Below are positions 16,701 through 25,546 of a stretch of 64,000 bases of DNA, piece after piece (positions within the stretch are counted from its first letter, which is position 1; the number at the start of each line of letters is the position of its first letter). Source of the DNA: Leptolyngbya sp. SIO1E4 (GTDB lineage Bacteria; Cyanobacteriota; Cyanobacteriia; Phormidesmidales; Phormidesmidaceae); the NCBI GenBank assembly GCA_010672825.2, contig JAAHFU020000003.1:744001-808000 (forward strand), in the 5' to 3' direction. The notes under the pieces were generated by a model. It had not been told where the DNA came from, ran no database searches, and saw nothing but the letters and a program-made list of their open reading frames with translations. The position numbers and the translations under genes were made by a program.

Positions 16701-19311
16701 CATCCCCAGCACCAGCAACGATACTATCATCACCGATTCCTCCTTCAAGATAGTCGTTGGCAGCACCACTCTTTAGAGAATCATCCCCAGCATTGCCAAA
16801 CATAGTGACACTCTCAGTACCTGAAGCACCGGCTCCATTACTATGGGTGAAAGTGTCATTGCCAGCATTCCCGTGGGCTTCATTGAAGCTGTTGGCTCCT
16901 AAATCAAGGCGGGCTCCCTCAGCGGTTTCTACCAGTGCAACGTCGTAGCCATCGCCACCTTCGACAACAGTATCAGTAGCATCAAAGAAGACAGTGTCAT
17001 TGCCAGTACCACTTTTCAGCTGGTCTGCACCAGCGCCTCCACTAAGAACATCGTGGCCTTCTCCGCCATCAACTTTGTCATCACCAGCCCCACCAGCTAG
17101 CCAAGCATCGTCGCCTACACCACCAATTAGCGTATCGGCTCCGTCGCCACCCTCTAGTACATCAGCACCGTCACCACCATCCAGTTGGTCATTACCATCA
17201 CCACCACTTAAATAGTCCTCACCGGAGGCTCCTTCTAACTTATCGTTGCCAGCATCGCCAAAGAGTGCATCATTTCCGAGTTGTCCTTGAAGGCTGTCAT
17301 CACCGTCACCACCCTCTAGAACATCATGGCCATCGCCACCCTGCAGCGTATCTTTACCATCACCGCCTTTGAGGATGTCTTCCTGAGCACCCCCATCTAG
17401 AGCATCATTCCCCGCTCCACCATCGAGAATGTCGTAACCGTCGCCCCCGCGCAAGGTGTCATTATCGGCACCACCTTGTAAGGTGTCGTTATCGGCACCT
17501 CCGTTCAGGATATCTTCACCATCGCCACCAGACAGGAAGTCATGGCCGACGCTACCTTCTAAGATATCGGTACCTGTATCACCGAATAAACTGTCATCAC
17601 CCGCATCGCCTGTAATGTAGTCTGCCCCTTCACCACCTTCTACATAGTCCGCACCGTCATCCCCTTGTATACGATCGTCTCCGGTTCCGCCTTTGAGGGT
17701 GTCATCCCCCCTGCCGCCTTCTAGAACATCGTCAGCATCACCGCCATCCAGGATGTCGCTACCGTCATTACCAAAAAGTTGGTCGCTACCTGCATCACCG
17801 ATTAACGTGTCGTTACCGTCGCCCCCGATGACGACATCATCCCCGGTGCCACCACTAGCGATATCATGGCCGTCTCCTGCTGTAATGTGATCATTACCCG
17901 TACCACCATCAAGCCAGTAATCATCACCCTCTCCGCCTATAAGGGTGTCATCACCGGCATCTCCCATTAATACGTCATTGCCTGTGCCGCCTAGAAGGTG
18001 ATCATCACCATCACCACCAGACAAAACATCATCGCCGCTATCGCCAAAGATTTCGTCTGTGCCAGCACCGCCGGATAGCCAACCATCATTACCGTCACCG
18101 CCACGAATCAGGTCAGTTCCATCACCCCCTTCGACAGTATCCATTCCAGCATTACCGTCTAGAATGTCACTGCCGTCACCACCGTTAAGGTAGTCATGGC
18201 CATCGCCACCTGTCATTACATCATCACCAGCATCGCCAAACAGGCTGTCTTGACCAGACCCACCTGCGATCACATCATCACCATCGCCTCCATGGATGTT
18301 GTCATCGCCAGAGTTACCTTCAATCCAATCGGCTCCAACTCCACCATCAATGTGATCAATACCCTCACCACCGTAGAGCTGATCTTCCCCTTGGCCACCA
18401 ATCATCACATCATCATTACGGCCACCGTACATGACGTCGTTACCACTACCAGCATCCATGACATCATGGCCAGCTTCACCGTAGAGCGTATCGTTACCAC
18501 TACCACCACTCATCCAGTAGTCATCGCCTGCTCCACCGATCAAGATGTCATTGCCATCGCCGCCGTCTAGGGTGTCATTGCCGTCACCGCCTAACACTTT
18601 GTCATCACCAAGACCACCACTAAGTTGGTCATTGCCATCGCCGCCATCAACAAGATCATTGTCGGCACCACCATCAGCAATGTCATTGCCGTGACCGCTG
18701 TAGAGCTTATCTTGGCCTGCATCACCAGTTAAAATATCGTCCTCAGTTCCACCGTTGAGAACGTCATTGCCAACTCCACCCTCTAAGATGTCATTACCGG
18801 AATCACCATTGATAGTGTCATTACCCTCGCCCCCAGCAAGCCAGAAGTCATCGCCGACACCACCATTAATGATGTCATTACCGATACCTCCGAAAATGGC
18901 ATCATGCCCCCAGCTACCGAGCATGATGTCGTTACCTGCACCACCTAAAATGAAGTCGTTATAAGTATCTGAGCTTTGTCCCCAACCTAAGGGAAAAACT
19001 GTATTGTCAGAGGTTTCTTCTGTAGAGCCATATGGGTGAGGAGAAGTGTAGTAGTAGTTGCCGTCACTCCCTGTAGACCAGCCACTTCCTTCTTCAAAAT
19101 CGCCATGGAGGAAGTCATTGCCATCACCGCCAGATAGCGTATCATCGCCTGCTCCACCAACAATAAGATCCTCACCAGCTTCACCACTCAACCAAATATC
19201 ATTGCTTTCATAGCCTTGAATTTCGTCACTAAAAATTTGGCCAATTAGGACGTCACTGTAGAGACTGCCCTTTAAGATATTATTGGTAGGAGATTTTGAT
19301 TGAGAACCCAT
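13774..19311 (-). CDS. Giant RTX (haemolysin-type Ca-binding repeat) matrix protein
   Basis: An 1845-residue protein made almost entirely of nonapeptide repeats of the form GGxGxDxLx, which fold as a beta-roll binding one Ca per turn. No N-terminal signal peptide is seen, as expected for type I secretion. Every few hundred residues the roll is interrupted by a module starting DTVVDGGxGYDxA with a non-repeat beta segment (about six copies). The last ~100 residues (ADRFILGESNNVFYDD ... ITDFNKVEDVIQLSG ... ELVAVIEGT) are the C-terminal cap common in cyanobacterial RTX proteins and probably hold the secretion signal. There is no enzymatic domain, so it is likely a structural or adhesive matrix protein accompanying the polysaccharide genes. 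No type I secretion genes are next to it. Confidence 0.9.
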   Translation of the reverse strand: MGSQSKSPTNNILKGSLYSDVLIGQIFSDEIQGYESNDIWLSGEAGEDLIVGGAGDDTLSGGDGNDFLHGDFEEGSGWSTGSDGNYYYTSPHPYGSTEETSDNTVFPLGWGQSSDTYNDFILGGAGNDIMLGSWGHDAIFGGIGNDIINGGVGDDFWLAGGEGNDTINGDSGNDILEGGVGNDVLNGGTEDDILTGDAGQDKLYSGHGNDIADGGADNDLVDGGDGNDQLSGGLGDDKVLGGDGNDTLDGGDGNDILIGGAGDDYWMSGGSGNDTLYGEAGHDVMDAGSGNDVMYGGRNDDVMIGGQGEDQLYGGEGIDHIDGGVGADWIEGNSGDDNIHGGDGDDVIAGGSGQDSLFGDAGDDVMTGGDGHDYLNGGDGSDILDGNAGMDTVEGGDGTDLIRGGDGNDGWLSGGAGTDEIFGDSGDDVLSGGDGDDHLLGGTGNDVLMGDAGDDTLIGGEGDDYWLDGGTGNDHITAGDGHDIASGGTGDDVVIGGDGNDTLIGDAGSDQLFGNDGSDILDGGDADDVLEGGRGDDTLKGGTGDDRIQGDDGADYVEGGEGADYITGDAGDDSLFGDTGTDILEGSVGHDFLSGGDGEDILNGGADNDTLQGGADNDTLRGGDGYDILDGGAGNDALDGGAQEDILKGGDGKDTLQGGDGHDVLEGGDGDDSLQGQLGNDALFGDAGNDKLEGASGEDYLSGGDGNDQLDGGDGADVLEGGDGADTLIGGVGDDAWLAGGAGDDKVDGGEGHDVLSGGAGADQLKSGTGNDTVFFDATDTVVEGGDGYDVALVETAEGARLDLGANSFNEAHGNAGNDTFTHSNGAGASGTESVTMFGNAGDDSLKSGAANDYLEGGIGDDSIVAGAGDDYALGGDGRDSLRGETGNDLLEGNAGADVLEGGDGHDTLDGGADADNLQGGAGNDTLKFDAEDNVVDGGDGYDTARAQGDVGVILDLGASQIELAFGTESADTFTNSSATSVEIHGEGGDDTIIGGIGHELLEGGDGDDAIAAGDGNDNLQGGTGNDQLQGQIGNDILTGGDGADTLEGGEGNDTLNFDADDTVDGGSGNDVGIYQGTEGISRDIDALSVEEIHGNIGDDTFTSTAGYVVKMFGDDGDDTLQSGSGSDQLFGGEGNDTITTTGGHNYIEGGSGNDTITTGDGNDTLVADEGDDILEAGDGHDVLKGGAGADSLKAGDGNDTLYFDAADTIVDGGAGNEDIAYYESTSALTLDLDITGIEILHSNTGNDIITSDTGKDATVYAGGGHDKVTTGDGNDTLEGGEGDDLLRATGGSNLLKGGTGQDTLISGVGNDTLDGGSGDDTLEAAGGNNTLIGGDGNDQLTSGSGNDELNGEAGDDNITTTGGKNFLSGGEGDDSLTAADGQDILEGGSGSDLLDAGGGNDTLDGGSDADQLLAGSGNDKIYFDDADTVVDGGTGYDTAYFQSTTNLSLSVTSTGIEVLHANSGDDRLSATGNTRVKLYGKAGDDTLTTEDGNDLLDGGSGNDVLITTGGNNTLKGGNDNDQLSSGVGNDTLDGGAGDDVLTTSGGDNSLSGGTGNDSLMAGEGVDTLDGGSGNDVLSSGGGNDILRGGNGTDTLYGGDGDDELYGGLGDDSLHGGSGNDILNAEVGNDLLDGGAGNDQLFGSDGNNQLHGGDGKDKLYGIAGENTLHGGNDSDQLFGGRGQDQLFGDAGNDQLYADAGDDQLEGGDGNDELFGKEGSDTLLGGRGDDVLQGTENGRGEVDILTGGQGADRFILGESNNVFYDDGDGAFAGLSDYALITDFNKVEDVIQLSGLASDYTLGSTNSGTQIYLDSDGTGTITGVDELVAVIEGTLGMNLSDTSFLYL

Positions 19312-19647
19312 AGCAATTACTAATTCATTACAGCAGAAGTGGCGATAGCCATCTGTTTACATGATTACGAGTGCTGAAAGCACATTGAACTCACAAAGAG
19401 CACAAGACAACTGAAGCAAGAACTAAGAAGTTCCATTCAGCAAAATCGGAAATCTTAAACAGTGGAAACATAGAGAACACTAAAATCAGCAATAATGTAT
19501 CTCTTGAATCTATAGTGCCCTCAATAAAATAGAAGAGGCACTGGTGGATTTAATGAAGTTTATATACTCCATGATTCCGTGTATAAGCTTAAGTAAAATC
19601 TCGTATTGGGTAGAATACTATTTAGATGCTTCCGTGATTTTCGAAAT
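19312..19647. other. Intergenic region between RTX and barrel genes
   Basis: AT-rich, 336 bases, with no coding frame, tRNA or clear hairpin. It lies upstream of the RTX gene and downstream of the barrel gene, both on the minus strand, and presumably carries the RTX promoter. I see nothing else in it. Confidence 0.5.
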
Positions 19648-20967
19648 TTAGAATTGAGCCCTTATCTGTCCAGAAATCGTACGATTATTGAAGGCACTAC
19701 CTCCTGTTTGACTGACTACGTTACTGAAGGCATAGCCTAAATCAATCGCCAAAGTTTCCGATACTTGAAAGGTGCAATGGCTATTGTAACTGTAGGCTGA
19801 TGTCCATTCACCCGCTAACCGTTGTTGCCCCCAAGAAGCTGCTAAACGACAGCCTAGCCAGTCAAAGACCTCACCATTCCAAGCAATTTCAGCATTTGCG
19901 ACCAAGAAATCTGCAGGTGAGAAATAGCCACTTGTGGGCTCTAAATCTTGCCGATATCTCCAATTAAATAAGTTGGCAGCTACTGAGAAATTGCCAAATT
20001 TATTTTCCAACCGACTGAAAGACTGTTGCTCACGATTGCCATCGTTGTAGCGCCCCCAACGGACTAGCGAAAAGAAGCTCAAGTCGGGAGCGATTTGCCA
20101 ATATAAATTAGGGCCGTATCGCCATGATGTGATCTGATTATTCAATGTGGTTGCATTAAACTTGTATGGTTCGTGCTCTATGAAAAAAGAGAGCGTGGCT
20201 TGATCACCTAAGGGAACCGAGGTACTGGCATTAAAGTTGATCGCTGCAGGTGACTGATTAAAGAAATCTACACCACCACCAATCGTTGTGGTAAAGTCTC
20301 CCATTTTGCGGGTCCATGTTGTTCTGACAGGGATGTTGATGACTGAGCTGGCGTCTGGTTGGGCAAAGGTATTTAAACCCGTGGTAAAGGTTACGAGATC
20401 GCCATTGGGTAATATCCCTGTAACTGTTGGTTCAATAAAGCGATTGTCTTGACTAAAACTAGTAAAATCACCCGAGAAATTAACGGTCAATCCATCAATA
20501 TCCCATACAGGGACAATAGGGGACTCTTCAGTTATGGCTTCTGGTATTACTGATTCTGACGGGGAGGACTCTGGCGACAGTGGCTCTGGTGGCGATGGTG
20601 GGATATACAGGCCAGGATTAAGATTTTCTGGAGCTGCCAGGTAGAAAATATTAGCTCGATCAGTTTCTTCAGGTAGCTTGTTATAAGCTTGCTCCACCGT
20701 TTCCTGCATAGAGATCGATGTCGGTGAAGTAATTAGGATCGGAGCGGAATTCGGTGCTGTCTTAGATAGATCTGATTTGGGCATGGTGGATCTTGCCCCT
20801 GCTGAGGAAGGATTTGCACCTCCTACCAAGCTTAGTAGCAAGATTAAGTGGGAACTCCAAGAAAAGTCAAAGATCCTCGCTATTTTTCGGCAGTATGAGT
20901 TAAGCAAAAGTACTTGCTCCGCGAAATTACTTAAATCAACATCTTCAAAACGTAGCATTATCGACAA
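19648..20967 (-). CDS. BcsC-like outer-membrane beta-barrel (polysaccharide export)
   Basis: A 439-residue protein. A hydrophobic segment near residues 36-50 and a Pro/Ser-rich stretch (about 120-155) precede a C-terminal half of alternating aromatic strands ending in Phe (SGQIRAQF), the mark of an outer-membrane barrel. The motif SGYFSPADFLVANAEIAW and the strand pattern resemble the C-terminal barrel of cellulose synthase operon protein C (BcsC), which lets the glucan through the outer membrane. The long TPR region of BcsC is absent. It is divergent from the glycosyltransferase gene 370 bases away, so it is a good candidate for the export channel of that polymer. The start is uncertain; a later Met at residue 4 also fits. 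Confidence 0.75.
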   Translation of the reverse strand: MSIMLRFEDVDLSNFAEQVLLLNSYCRKIARIFDFSWSSHLILLLSLVGGANPSSAGARSTMPKSDLSKTAPNSAPILITSPTSISMQETVEQAYNKLPEETDRANIFYLAAPENLNPGLYIPPSPPEPLSPESSPSESVIPEAITEESPIVPVWDIDGLTVNFSGDFTSFSQDNRFIEPTVTGILPNGDLVTFTTGLNTFAQPDASSVINIPVRTTWTRKMGDFTTTIGGGVDFFNQSPAAINFNASTSVPLGDQATLSFFIEHEPYKFNATTLNNQITSWRYGPNLYWQIAPDLSFFSLVRWGRYNDGNREQQSFSRLENKFGNFSVAANLFNWRYRQDLEPTSGYFSPADFLVANAEIAWNGEVFDWLGCRLAASWGQQRLAGEWTSAYSYNSHCTFQVSETLAIDLGYAFSNVVSQTGGSAFNNRTISGQIRAQF

Positions 20968-21337
20968 AGAGCCACGTCGCTTAGAGGAAACAGCTTATCT
21001 TCGGTACTTCTGAGGATAGAGTGTAATACTTCAAGGGATAGATGGATTTTTTATATGTATCGTGTAAAGTGACCTGTTTGATTAAGGCTTGATGAGGGAA
21101 AACTCAGTTCAGTAGTAAGTCCTTGCAACTAACAAGGGCTACTCCAAATTAGTCAGATAAAGGATCTTGAGTTTTCTTTTAATCATCCTATATGGGGTTT
21201 CCCGGATGAGGAGGTTTTTTGTCTAATTTAATTCTCAAAATAATCCAATACCTCAGCGAGACCTTTACTAGGTTGTAGGTTTTTGGCCTGTGTATCTTCT
21301 GTCCACAAGTTGGCCCCACTCCATTTCCTGATAGAGC
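20968..21337. promoter_or_regulatory. Divergent control region, barrel and glycosyltransferase
   Basis: These 370 bases separate two divergent genes of the polymer system and must hold both promoters. There is no ORF or tRNA, and I could not identify a known riboswitch fold. A long leader for the glycosyltransferase is possible. Confidence 0.4.
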
Positions 21338-23731
21338 ATGAGTAGTTATATTAGTCACCCTGAGCAAGGCTCACTAATGAGTAATATTCGGATTCGTTTG
21401 CGCGACCGTACGTTGCTTTTCCGTTATTTAGTGCTTGTCAACTTTATCGTAGGGGGATGGTATATCTATTGGAGATCGACACAATCTCTTAATATTGAGG
21501 CTTTGTGGTTTTCGATTCCTCTTCTTGTGGCAGAAATATACATGTTTATAGGGGGAGTCATTTTCTTGATAGGACTTTGGCGTCCTATCGAACGCCAGGT
21601 TCGAAGTCTCTCTGAAATGATTCCCCCTTTACCTGAAGCAAACCATCCCACGGTTGATGTATTTATCACCTGCTACAGCGAGCCAGTAGATATCGTCAAA
21701 ACTACTGCTAAGGCTGCGCTTCAAATGAATTATCCTGCCACCAGACTGAGAGTATATGTCTTGGATGACGGGAACTCTCCAGCTATGCGGGCAATGGTTG
21801 AGGATCTTTGCATAAAAGACTTGCAATCTCCTGCTTTGCAAGTTGTCGCAGACCGTTTGAATGCTGAGCGATATCGCCTGACTAGTCGTTTGAAAGAAAT
21901 ACTGCATTTACAAAAGGATCTGACGGAAGTTGAGAGTCTAATTGATTCCCAGCGCTTTCATACAAAAAGTGAATACGGTGAATTAGCTAGCGTTATGGCT
22001 TGGTTTGATACCATGAAGCACCCAATAGTTCCTGATGATGTATGGTTGGCTTGCCAGACGATGTTGGGAGAAGGATTTGACAATGCGATTTGCCATGCGC
22101 ACAAAGGTTTGCCTCCAGAAACCCCAGTTCTATTAGAGGCAGTTACACTCAATCACGCGATTATCTTACGAATTTGGGATCAAGGTATTCTATTCGATTT
22201 CGAAGAGCGATTACAAACGCTACCAAATGATATTGATCCAAATGCCGAAAGAGGACGCGGACTTAGTATCTTAAGTCAACTTGCCGATCATCTAGCGTAT
22301 ATTCGCACCCTAGATAATCGAAATTGCCTTGTGATGGTGAAAGAGTTTATTCCACAGGGTGTTACAGATAATATTCAACTTTGGCAAAGAGCCGGATATT
22401 TAAGTGCTGTTAGGCAGTTACTCCTATTAAGTAATACAGATTACGCAACTACAACAGAAATACTCGAGACTAAAATTAAAGAACTAGAAAGACAAATCGA
22501 TAGAAAAACACAATTGATGGCTGATTTAGCCCGCTGCCGATACATTGCTAGAGAAAAGCCCGAAGGGCGACCGCATCATGCTAAAGCAGGTAACATCAAT
22601 CACGCAATCTTCTGTGGTGAAACTCACGGAGAATTTATTCTAACTCTAGATGCAGATCACATCCCTAAACCACAGTTTCTGCAGCGAGTACTGCCAAATT
22701 TTTTACGATTCAACCTAGAGTGTGGAAATTATGAGTTCAACGAAATTGCTTTCGTGCAAACTCCTCAAGCATTCTACAATCTGCCAAAAGGAGATCCCTT
22801 TGGCCATGATGCTCACTTTTTCTATGGTCCAATTCAGCAAGGCAAGGATGGCATGAATGCTGCTTTCTATACAGGTACAAATGCTATTTTGCGACGTGAA
22901 GCATTGATCAGTATGGGATTACAGCACTTTGCAGCGGACTTTGAAGCTGATGAAGGAAGACTCGAAGAATTTGAAATGATTGGTGGTCTATCAAGCATTA
23001 GTATTACGGAAGATATGAATACTGCCATGCGTCTGCACTCAGCAGGCTGGCGTTCAGCGTATCATCACGAAATTCTCGCAGAAGGACTCGCTCCGGATGA
23101 CCTGAGCTCAACCTTAATACAGAAGCTACGTTGGGCGCAGGGCACTATTCAAGTAATGCTCCGAGATAATCCTCTGTTCAAACCTGGCCTGAATCTTGGG
23201 CAGCGACTACAGTATTTCCAAACCATGTACAGCTACTTTTCGGGGTTCTTTGTTGCTGTTTTTCTTGCCTGCCCAATTATATCTTTATTTACTGGGTTAA
23301 TTCCTGTTAGTGGTTTTAGTTCAGAGTTTGCAATACACTTTATCCCTGCTTATGTATTCAACCGACTAACTCTAATGGCTGCAGGTTGGGGAATTTCTGC
23401 CAAAGAGCTATGGCGTAATGAACAATATACAATTGCACTCTTTCCACTACAAATTCAAGCTGTTTTGAGTGTCCTGGTTGGTAAAAAGGTGAAGTTTCAG
23501 GTTACGCCAAAACAACGCCAGTCAGGTGTCTACTTTGGGCTTGTTCGTGTACAGATGATTGTTTTTACTTTAACGATAATAGGAATGTTATGGGGACTCA
23601 TACAGCTTTTAGAAGGAAACTGGTCTGATCCCTGGAGTTATATCGTCAATATCGGCTGGAGCTTCTACCATATGGCACTTCTGTGGGTAGTCATCCGGGC
23701 TGCCTATTGGCAACCCCAAATAGGATCTTAG
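21338..23731 (+). CDS. Cellulose-synthase-like GT2 with an inserted RsbW-type kinase domain
   Basis: A 797-residue membrane enzyme. Transmembrane segments near 30-45 and 58-80 lead into a processive GT2 domain with all the catalytic marks: DDG (143-145), DAD (438-440), TED (557-559) and QKLRW (595-599). Four or five C-terminal membrane segments follow. The DDG-DAD gap is 295 residues instead of about 100. The extra part (about 180-400) contains an HATPase_c domain of the RsbW/SpoIIAB kind: N box EGFDNAICHAH (245-255), G1 box DQG (281-283), G2 box ERGRGL (304-309), and then a coiled coil (about 370-395). There is no C-terminal PilZ domain, so control by c-di-GMP as in BcsA is not expected. A STAS gene follows 59 bases later. 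I infer that the kinase senses or sets polymer synthesis through STAS binding. The start could be the Met at residue 14. Confidence 0.92.
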   Translation: MSSYISHPEQGSLMSNIRIRLRDRTLLFRYLVLVNFIVGGWYIYWRSTQSLNIEALWFSIPLLVAEIYMFIGGVIFLIGLWRPIERQVRSLSEMIPPLPEANHPTVDVFITCYSEPVDIVKTTAKAALQMNYPATRLRVYVLDDGNSPAMRAMVEDLCIKDLQSPALQVVADRLNAERYRLTSRLKEILHLQKDLTEVESLIDSQRFHTKSEYGELASVMAWFDTMKHPIVPDDVWLACQTMLGEGFDNAICHAHKGLPPETPVLLEAVTLNHAIILRIWDQGILFDFEERLQTLPNDIDPNAERGRGLSILSQLADHLAYIRTLDNRNCLVMVKEFIPQGVTDNIQLWQRAGYLSAVRQLLLLSNTDYATTTEILETKIKELERQIDRKTQLMADLARCRYIAREKPEGRPHHAKAGNINHAIFCGETHGEFILTLDADHIPKPQFLQRVLPNFLRFNLECGNYEFNEIAFVQTPQAFYNLPKGDPFGHDAHFFYGPIQQGKDGMNAAFYTGTNAILRREALISMGLQHFAADFEADEGRLEEFEMIGGLSSISITEDMNTAMRLHSAGWRSAYHHEILAEGLAPDDLSSTLIQKLRWAQGTIQVMLRDNPLFKPGLNLGQRLQYFQTMYSYFSGFFVAVFLACPIISLFTGLIPVSGFSSEFAIHFIPAYVFNRLTLMAAGWGISAKELWRNEQYTIALFPLQIQAVLSVLVGKKVKFQVTPKQRQSGVYFGLVRVQMIVFTLTIIGMLWGLIQLLEGNWSDPWSYIVNIGWSFYHMALLWVVIRAAYWQPQIGS

Positions 23732-23790
23732 AGTATTTCGAAGTTTCACATTCTCGACTAAACGCTAATCATTTATTCTTGGAGGTTCTT

Positions 23791-24114
23791 ATGAATGCAG
23801 TCGTAAAAACTCTTGAACCAACTGGTATGTTGGATGGTGCGACGACCAATGAGCTGAAGAATCAGGTCATGGAATTGATTCAGCACGGAGCTGATATCAT
23901 CCTTTTAGAGATGGAAGGCGTGACCTTTATGAACAGTTCTGGCATCGGCGCTTTAGTCGCTATTCTTAAGGTGGTACGTGCCAAGGGAAAGCAACTCTAT
24001 CTGTGTGGACTTAGCGATCAAGTCAAAATGATTTTCAAACTAACAAAGATGGATAGGGTCTTCAAAACCTTTATTGATCGGAGAGAATTTGAGGCCAAAG
24101 TAATCACAGCTTAG
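23791..24114 (+). CDS. STAS-domain protein (anti-sigma-factor-antagonist type)
   Basis: A 107-residue single-domain protein. The phosphorylation loop is FMNSSGIGAL, with the candidate Ser at 49/50, like SpoIIAA and RsbV. I start it at ATG 23791 because a strong ribosome site (ggagg) sits five bases before; an upstream frame extension into the glycosyltransferase end is not needed. In partner switching, the RsbW-type kinase phosphorylates this Ser and a PP2C phosphatase removes the phosphate. Both activities are encoded nearby (inside 21338-23731 and at 5320-7380). It is probably co-transcribed with the glycosyltransferase. A second, similar STAS protein is at 52800. Confidence 0.93.
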   Translation: MNAVVKTLEPTGMLDGATTNELKNQVMELIQHGADIILLEMEGVTFMNSSGIGALVAILKVVRAKGKQLYLCGLSDQVKMIFKLTKMDRVFKTFIDRREFEAKVITA

Positions 24115-24327
24115 GTCCTAGTGAAGGAATATCACTGGACACTTTATATGGTTTTGATAAAAACCTTTTCTCTTTCACCATGATTGAAGAGAAAAAGGTA
24201 AAACCTTGGAGGGATTTAAGTTTCACCATTCCTTTAAAGGCTCTATTACTTCTCATAGAGTCCTATTGCGCTAAACTTGAGAATAACTTGTCAGAAAGCT
24301 TTTGCTGTTCGCTGCCTAGCAGATATC

Positions 24328-25256
24328 TCAAGCTCCTGCTCGAAAAATCGTCTCAGCAGTTAACTCTAAGTCTGGAAACAGCTCTGACCGAATGCACTCA
24401 TTGTCGCGAAACTGACGAACTTGATACTCATCATCTACCAACTGATAAATCGAAAGTGTTGGCCGTTTCGGATTCCCAATATAGCAACGTCCACCCAACC
24501 CTAAATAGTGTTGTTGGGTAGGAGAGAAAGACATCGCTGACCGCCCACCCACTTACCTTTTGGTCAGAGTGTTTCAGCCTCTTTCACTCAGCTACTGTGA
24601 CGACACTTACGATGATTCAATTCCGTTAACCCCTCACAGTCTTCGTCTTGCACTTGCTCCGACTGGAGGCTGTTAGAGGTCACGCTTGCGTGCCTTGCAT
24701 TCCGTTGCGTTCATTACTTACTGGCAACGTAGGCAGGGTCAATGACCCCGTTACGGGACGATGGGGAGCAAGAATTCCCCAGAGAGGACGGCCTCTCAGT
24801 CAGCAGGTACAGCTTTCACGTCGCACCAATTACCCAATATTCGGATACTTCTAGCAGGGCATATTCATCAATCTTGCGGGCATAGTCATCTTGCCAATTG
24901 GTACTTACAATCTCGGCAATGAAGCGGATAGCCTGCCCACTGGTGATAATCGGCTTCTGCTGCCACAGGGGTTCATTCTGTAGGGCTAAGCAATCCAAGA
25001 TATTGACGTCCGGTCTCAAGGCTGTGGCTTCGACGGCTGGTGGTTTGATCAAGCAACTTTTAGGGATAACCCACTTCTGAGGCAATCTTAGGATTTCAGC
25101 CGCCAGGTAGGCAGTTAGTTAACCAGCAATTGCCTCGTGTGGCCCAGTGGGTTCCAAGTCCCGCAACTCCCCATCAATCAATTCATAGCGAGGGTCGTCG
25201 CCATACTGGGCAACAAACTCTTCAAAGGTTAGCGGTTTTGTCAGTGCTGAGATCAC
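24328..25256 (-). pseudogene. Uma2-family (DUF820) endonuclease-like gene, broken
   Basis: The reading begins near 25256 (LTKPLTFEEFVAQYGDDPRYELIDGEL), continues after an in-frame TAA with RPDVNILD and FIAEIVSTNWQDDYARKIDEYALL, and reaches EYWVI near 24830. These are the PD-(D/E)xK-type core motifs of Uma2 proteins. The C-terminal part (YLGLGGRCYIGN ... SIYQLVDDEYQVRQF ... TIFRAGA) resumes at about 24519 and ends at 24328. Between the two is a ~300-base insertion. Joining EYWVI to DYLGLGG restores the family sequence exactly, which fixes the insertion boundaries. The gene is dead by a stop and an insertion. Confidence 0.8.
24519..24829. mobile_element. ~310-bp structured insertion in the Uma2 gene (possible IS200/IS605-type remnant)
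   Basis: The insert has no inverted terminal repeats and no visible target duplication, which fits IS200/IS605-type movement. Four short perfect hairpins are packed into 24736-24797: gggtca/tgaccc, cccgt/acggg, gggga/tcccc and gagagg/cctctc. They are followed by an unpaired stretch up to the junction. Such a run of hairpins at one end resembles the right end and guide-RNA scaffold region of tnpB-type elements, but no TnpB motif is left to prove it. It could instead be another small structured repeat. Confidence 0.4.
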
Positions 25257-25546
25257 TAGTCAGACCCTTGTAATTTGGCTTTGGTTATCGTTGACCCTGA
25301 TTTTAGACAAGTAGCAAAGCGTGGTTGCAAGCAAGGTCGCATAATGAAGATGGTCAGTTGGTCTAATTTCTTACCGTCAACCTCTTTCTTACTATCAACC
25401 TCCTTAAGGGAAAGCCATACCCCTAGCTGGAACCAGCCTATCTCCAGATATTTGCAAAGACACCGTTGTTCAGGTGCTCTCTAGATTAGAGGTAAGCAGT
25501 TATGGTTCTCAGCATCCGACTTGGACACAACCTAATTCTTGACATC

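Noticed and set aside
14540-18964. Many open frames on the plus strand opposite the RTX gene, rich in Pro/Ser/Ala or Ile/Thr
   Set aside because: They are the mirror of the repetitive Gly/Asp codons of the RTX repeats; no ribosome sites or families.
13774-19311. Short repeats resembling a CRISPR array
   Set aside because: The units are 27-base, imperfect and in frame; they encode RTX nonapeptides and have no spacer structure.
20968-21337. c-di-GMP riboswitch ahead of the glycosyltransferase
   Set aside because: I looked for the conserved core but found none that I could support.
24180-24521. 113-codon plus-strand frame
   Set aside because: Its second half is antisense to the Uma2 C-terminus, which matches a known family, and there is no ribosome site.
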